Part shown: positions 6,789-8,960 of the stretch, piece after piece
How the letters are laid out: each line of letters opens with the position of its first letter
Position numbering within the stretch: the first letter of the stretch is position 1
NCBI GenBank assembly: GCA_964617665.1
Contig: CAZUAH010000563.1
Span: 1 to 8,960, forward strand
Length of the DNA: 8,960 nt
DNA from: JADHUC01 sp964617665
GTDB taxonomy: Bacteria > Planctomycetota > Planctomycetia > Pirellulales > Pirellulaceae
Direction of reading: 5' to 3'
Translations under genes and position numbers: made by a program
Notes under the pieces: generated by a model
Told to the model about the DNA's origin: nothing
The model's input: only the letters and a program-made list of their open reading frames with translations
Database searches by the model: none

Positions 6789-6877
6789 GCTTTCATCTCC
6801 TCGGACCCGGTCGCCCAAGTCCGCCAGGCAGCCGGGTCGCCCCAGGTGCAGGTGGTGTGCGGGGTGCAGTGACTCAT
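6785..6877 (-). CDS. 30-aa Cys/His/Trp-containing microprotein, coupled on both sides
   Basis: A 30-codon frame runs from the ATG at 6877 to the TGA at 6785. It has the best ribosome binding site in the operon: AGGAGG at 6884-6889, six bases before the ATG. Its ATG overlaps the stop of the 97-aa gene (ATGA, 6874-6877) and its TGA overlaps the start of the SDR (ATGA, 6785-6788). The peptide begins MSHCTPHTTCTWGDPAAW and ends TGSEEMKA. H3, C4, H7 and C10 could bind a metal, and there are three tryptophans and no hydrophobic helix. Its product may matter in itself, or its translation may chiefly couple the flanking genes. No family is recognised; that it is translated is inferred from signals, not known. 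Confidence 0.65.
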   Translation of the reverse strand: MSHCTPHTTCTWGDPAAWRTWATGSEEMKA

Positions 6878-7167
6878 TCCGTCCCTCCTTTCGGATCCGC
6901 CGACTCCTCGACCCAGACCGTATGGTCGACCATGCCGTATTCTTTGAGGCCCGCCGCAAGGCGCACCCCGAGGTCGCTGGCTTGGTTGTCCGGTCCCGAC
7001 TCCTCGAGATGGAGATGAATCGCTACGTCATTCTCTACGTTCACGCGCCTGTAGAGGCGAACTGACGCCGAGTCCCTCGTGTTTGTCGTCGACTGTCGAA
7101 TCTCTTCGGACAGGCCTGTTGGCAACGCTCCGGCCAACCTGAGGTGAATGATCTCCAGGCGTTTCAT
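6874..7167 (-). CDS. 97-aa hypothetical protein, possible ferredoxin-like alpha+beta fold
   Basis: A 97-aa soluble protein of unknown function. It starts with the strand MKRLEIIHLRLAG, has a middle segment SVRLYRRVNVENDVAIHLHLEE (residues ~35-56) that reads as two strands, then a helix DLGVRLAAGLKEYG (65-78) and a last strand MVDHTVWVEE (79-88). This beta-alpha-beta-beta-alpha-beta pattern would fit small dimeric ferredoxin-like proteins such as antibiotic-biosynthesis monooxygenase-like folds, an inference from pattern only. Its ATG at 7167 overlaps the stop of the NmrA-like SDR (ATGA, 7164-7167) and has GGAGG seven bases upstream. Its own stop overlaps the start of the 30-aa gene. Tight coupling suggests it is produced in step with its neighbours and may act on or with the same substrate. 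Confidence 0.8.
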   Translation of the reverse strand: MKRLEIIHLRLAGALPTGLSEEIRQSTTNTRDSASVRLYRRVNVENDVAIHLHLEESGPDNQASDLGVRLAAGLKEYGMVDHTVWVEESADPKGGTE

Positions 7168-8027
7168 GAAGCGGCCTCCAACTCGCGGAAGTGTTCTCCG
7201 AGGCGGTGGGTTCCGGCCGCCGGCGCGACCATGTCACTGGTCATCATCGTAGCGAAAAATGCCAGCAGCTCACCGCTGTGCCGGCTCGCCAGTTTCAGCA
7301 GGGCCACCGCAATCCGAATGACAGAAGTGGGGATCGAAGTGATTCTGGGCTTTTTTCCCGCCGCCTGCAGAGCGAGTTGTGCAATCTGGCGGTAGGTGAA
7401 GGTCTCGGGGCCTCCAATTTCAATCTCCTGATCGGTGCCTCCCATTGCATCCACACAAGCCACTGCCAAATCGGCACCGTGGATTGGATTCATTCGGTTC
7501 TTGCCCGAGCCGACGAGCCAGACACGACCGCTTCTCGCCATCCTCAAATACTCGCCCATGTCGGAGAAGTAGCCTGTCGGACGAATGACCGTGTAGTCCA
7601 AACCGGATGCTGCGAGCTCTGCGACGAAGTCTTCGTGGGCCTTGATGATGTCCAGGTGCAAAAGCTCGGGGCCGTTATAGACGGACACGTAGATGAACTT
7701 CCTAACGCCCGCCTTTTGGGCTTCGCGCAGGAGATTGAGGTTCCCCTGGTAGTCGACGTCCTTAAAGGTCAGCTTGCCTTTCTGCTTGGTGATCCCGATT
7801 GAGGAGAACACCACGTCGATCCCGTCGCAGGTGCCAGTGAGGGTGTCCGGCACGGTGACCTCGCCGACGACGACCTCCTCGAGCTCATCCTTGATCGGTT
7901 CGAGCTTCTCAGGCGATCGGGCCAGCGCGCGGACAGAACATCCGCGCTTGGTGAGCTCTCGCGCGACGAATCCGCCCAGATAGCCGGTTGCGCCAGCCAC
8001 GAGGACTCTTTGCGTCTGCAGTGCCAT
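7164..8027 (-). CDS. Atypical SDR, NmrA/NAD(P)-binding family
   Basis: A 287-aa Rossmann-fold protein. VLVAGATGYLGG (residues 8-19) holds the GxxGxxG nucleotide-binding loop of extended/atypical SDRs, followed by VRALARS (32-38), where R33 and R37 suggest NADP(H). FIYVSVYNGP (111-120), the DYTVIRPTGYFSDMGEYL region (144-161), PIHGADLA (181-188) and IEIGGPETFTYRQIA (202-216) are characteristic of NmrA-like/SDR_a5 members. The classical YxxxK dyad is absent; Y117 and K129 are the nearest candidates, so either a different catalytic arrangement or a redox-sensing role is possible. The frame is open upstream to 8246, but the ATG at 8027 is chosen because GGAGA precedes it and the nucleotide-binding strand begins within seven residues. 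It lies 58 bp after the flavodoxin-family gene and overlaps the 97-aa gene by four bases. Confidence 0.92.
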   Translation of the reverse strand: MALQTQRVLVAGATGYLGGFVARELTKRGCSVRALARSPEKLEPIKDELEEVVVGEVTVPDTLTGTCDGIDVVFSSIGITKQKGKLTFKDVDYQGNLNLLREAQKAGVRKFIYVSVYNGPELLHLDIIKAHEDFVAELAASGLDYTVIRPTGYFSDMGEYLRMARSGRVWLVGSGKNRMNPIHGADLAVACVDAMGGTDQEIEIGGPETFTYRQIAQLALQAAGKKPRITSIPTSVIRIAVALLKLASRHSGELLAFFATMMTSDMVAPAAGTHRLGEHFRELEAAS

Positions 8028-8085
8028 TAGTGTGTCTCCACGGCTGGACTTGCGCATCGGGACGATAATCAGATCGTAAGGGTCT

Positions 8086-8960
8086 TCACGAAATCTCTCC
8101 GTCCTTGGCTCCAGCGGCGAGTGCGATAGCACACTCTTGGCTGCGGCCCTGCCGCTCCGTGATCTCGTTGACCGCCAACAGACGATGCTTGATGTTGAAA
8201 TCGGTTGGCACCGGTTTGGCCGCGAGCTTGTCGAACGACTTAACATCCAGCCAACCCCGACTCCTCCACCAGCCCAGCTCGAACTCGAGGAAGCCTGCCC
8301 AGGTGTCGAGCTGCTCGTCAGTGAGCCCGAGCTTTTCGATGAAGAAGTTCATGATCTTGAGCCGCAGCCAGGGCGGTTCGGGCTGACCGTCTACGTTGCC
8401 GCGACGCATACAGTTGATCGCGTGGACTCCGGTCATCTTGCGGCGCATCACCCTGAACATTTTGCGTTGCATCCTGTTGACCCGTGGCTTCTTCCCTTCG
8501 AGCACGGTCCTAGCCACTCGAGCGGCGAGCTTCTTGTTCTTTGTTCGCGCTCGGTCACGCCCAGGGAAGAACCCCGGCGTAAAGCCAAAGATGCTGCGGA
8601 TCGTGCCGAACGAGTAGGTGCCGTAGGTGGCGAGCATCTTCTCGAGAAACGCGCCCACCTCCCCATGACCGTCGTTGCCGGTGGTGCAGGCGGACAGGCT
8701 GTACTTCCCGAGCAAGGGGAAGATGTGACACCAGGTGAACAGCCGGTCGAACAGCGCCTTCATCTGGGCGGTGATCTGGTTGGTGTACACTGGCGATGCC
8801 AGAATCAGCATGTCGCACTCGATCATCGCGGCCTTGATCTCCTCGAGGTCGTCCTTCCGCGACAGCGGGCAGGGCTTGTTGCGGGTGCAGTTCCAGCAGC
8901 CCTTGCAAGGTGAGCGTACACCAGAACGGTAGAGGGGGAGGCGCGCGCTTTGCTGAAGGA
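8086..8960 (-). CDS. Flavodoxin-fold NAD(P)H-dependent FMN reductase family, 5'-truncated by window edge
   Basis: The frame stays open from the stop at 8086 to the right edge, giving about 290 visible residues; the N-terminal FMN phosphate loop lies outside. An ATG at 8826 is internal, because coding homology continues before it: CKGCWNCTRNKPC then DDLEEIKAAMIECDMLILASPVYTNQITAQMKALFDR. The ILASPVY and MKALFDR segments are hallmarks of the NADPH-dependent FMN reductase/iron-sulfur flavoprotein group, and the CxxCxxC-x5-C cluster in that place matches flavoproteins that can hold a 4Fe-4S cluster. The C-terminal ~140 residues (from ~FGFTPGFFPG) are basic and tryptophan-rich and exceed the usual ~180-aa size, an extension of unknown role. 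It is the first visible gene of the minus-strand operon, 58 bp before the NmrA-like SDR. Confidence 0.88.
   Translation of the reverse strand, partial: LQQSARLPLYRSGVRSPCKGCWNCTRNKPCPLSRKDDLEEIKAAMIECDMLILASPVYTNQITAQMKALFDRLFTWCHIFPLLGKYSLSACTTGNDGHGEVGAFLEKMLATYGTYSFGTIRSIFGFTPGFFPGRDRARTKNKKLAARVARTVLEGKKPRVNRMQRKMFRVMRRKMTGVHAINCMRRGNVDGQPEPPWLRLKIMNFFIEKLGLTDEQLDTWAGFLEFELGWWRSRGWLDVKSFDKLAAKPVPTDFNIKHRLLAVNEITERQGRSQECAIALAAGAKDGEIS

Noticed and set aside
6789..6959. N-terminal extension of the SDR to an ATG at 6959 (343 aa)
   Set aside because: The extension is basic and unrelated to SDRs, overlaps the 97-aa and 30-aa frames, and the ATG at 6788 has its own binding site and ATGA overlap.
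8028..8246. N-terminal extension of the NmrA-like SDR to 8246 (360 aa)
   Set aside because: The extra 73 residues are Ser/Arg-rich, overlap the end of the upstream gene, and precede a well-placed start directly before the Rossmann strand.
8137..8913. 258-aa plus-strand open frame opposite the flavodoxin-family gene
   Set aside because: It is an antisense shadow; the minus strand carries clear FMN reductase motifs across the same interval.
1..8960. tRNA, rRNA or CRISPR arrays
   Set aside because: No cloverleaf-like segment, no conserved rRNA stretch and no regularly spaced identical repeats were seen on either strand by eye.

Overview
The window looks like an accessory, insertion-sequence-bearing stretch of a moderately GC-rich bacterial chromosome. 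Two plus-strand genes (2287-2925 and 2977-3105) resemble, from memory only, lineage-restricted hypothetical proteins common in Planctomycetes (Pirellulaceae), so a planctomycete is my best but unproven guess. GTG and ATG starts with good Shine-Dalgarno sequences are used throughout.

Left part (1-2134): the first ~50 bases carry two copies of a ~21-bp motif that resembles the multiple transposase-binding repeats at the ends of IS21-family elements, so an IS21-like element may end just inside the window. After ~150 bp with hairpins, and a 26-bp imperfect inverted repeat (198-266), comes an apparently intact DDE transposase of the IS1634 type (365-2128). A 10-bp inverted repeat (235-244 / 2125-2134) is a candidate for its ends.

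Middle (2250-3200): a short plus-strand unit encodes a 212-aa (or 195-aa) protein with a coiled-coil-like tail and then an easily missed 42-aa protein with one membrane segment and an arginine-rich tail. It closes with a strong intrinsic terminator (3156-3195). From ~3200 to 4098 I see no convincing gene, only short repeats, palindromes and a structured segment near 4008-4088.

Right part (4099-8960, all minus strand): a compact redox operon read from right to left. It holds a flavodoxin-fold FMN reductase (5' end outside the window), an atypical NmrA-like SDR, a 97-aa conserved-looking protein, a 30-aa microprotein, a classical SDR, a six-helix membrane protein with two 4Fe-4S clusters, and a class I SAM methyltransferase close to E. 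coli YjhP. The SDR, 97-aa, 30-aa and SDR genes are joined by three successive ATGA stop/start overlaps, which argues for translational coupling and for the 30-aa frame being real. The set combines flavin, NAD(P)H and Fe-S electron carriers with one methyltransferase. That suggests a small reductive pathway or membrane electron-transfer module, but the substrate cannot be named from sequence.
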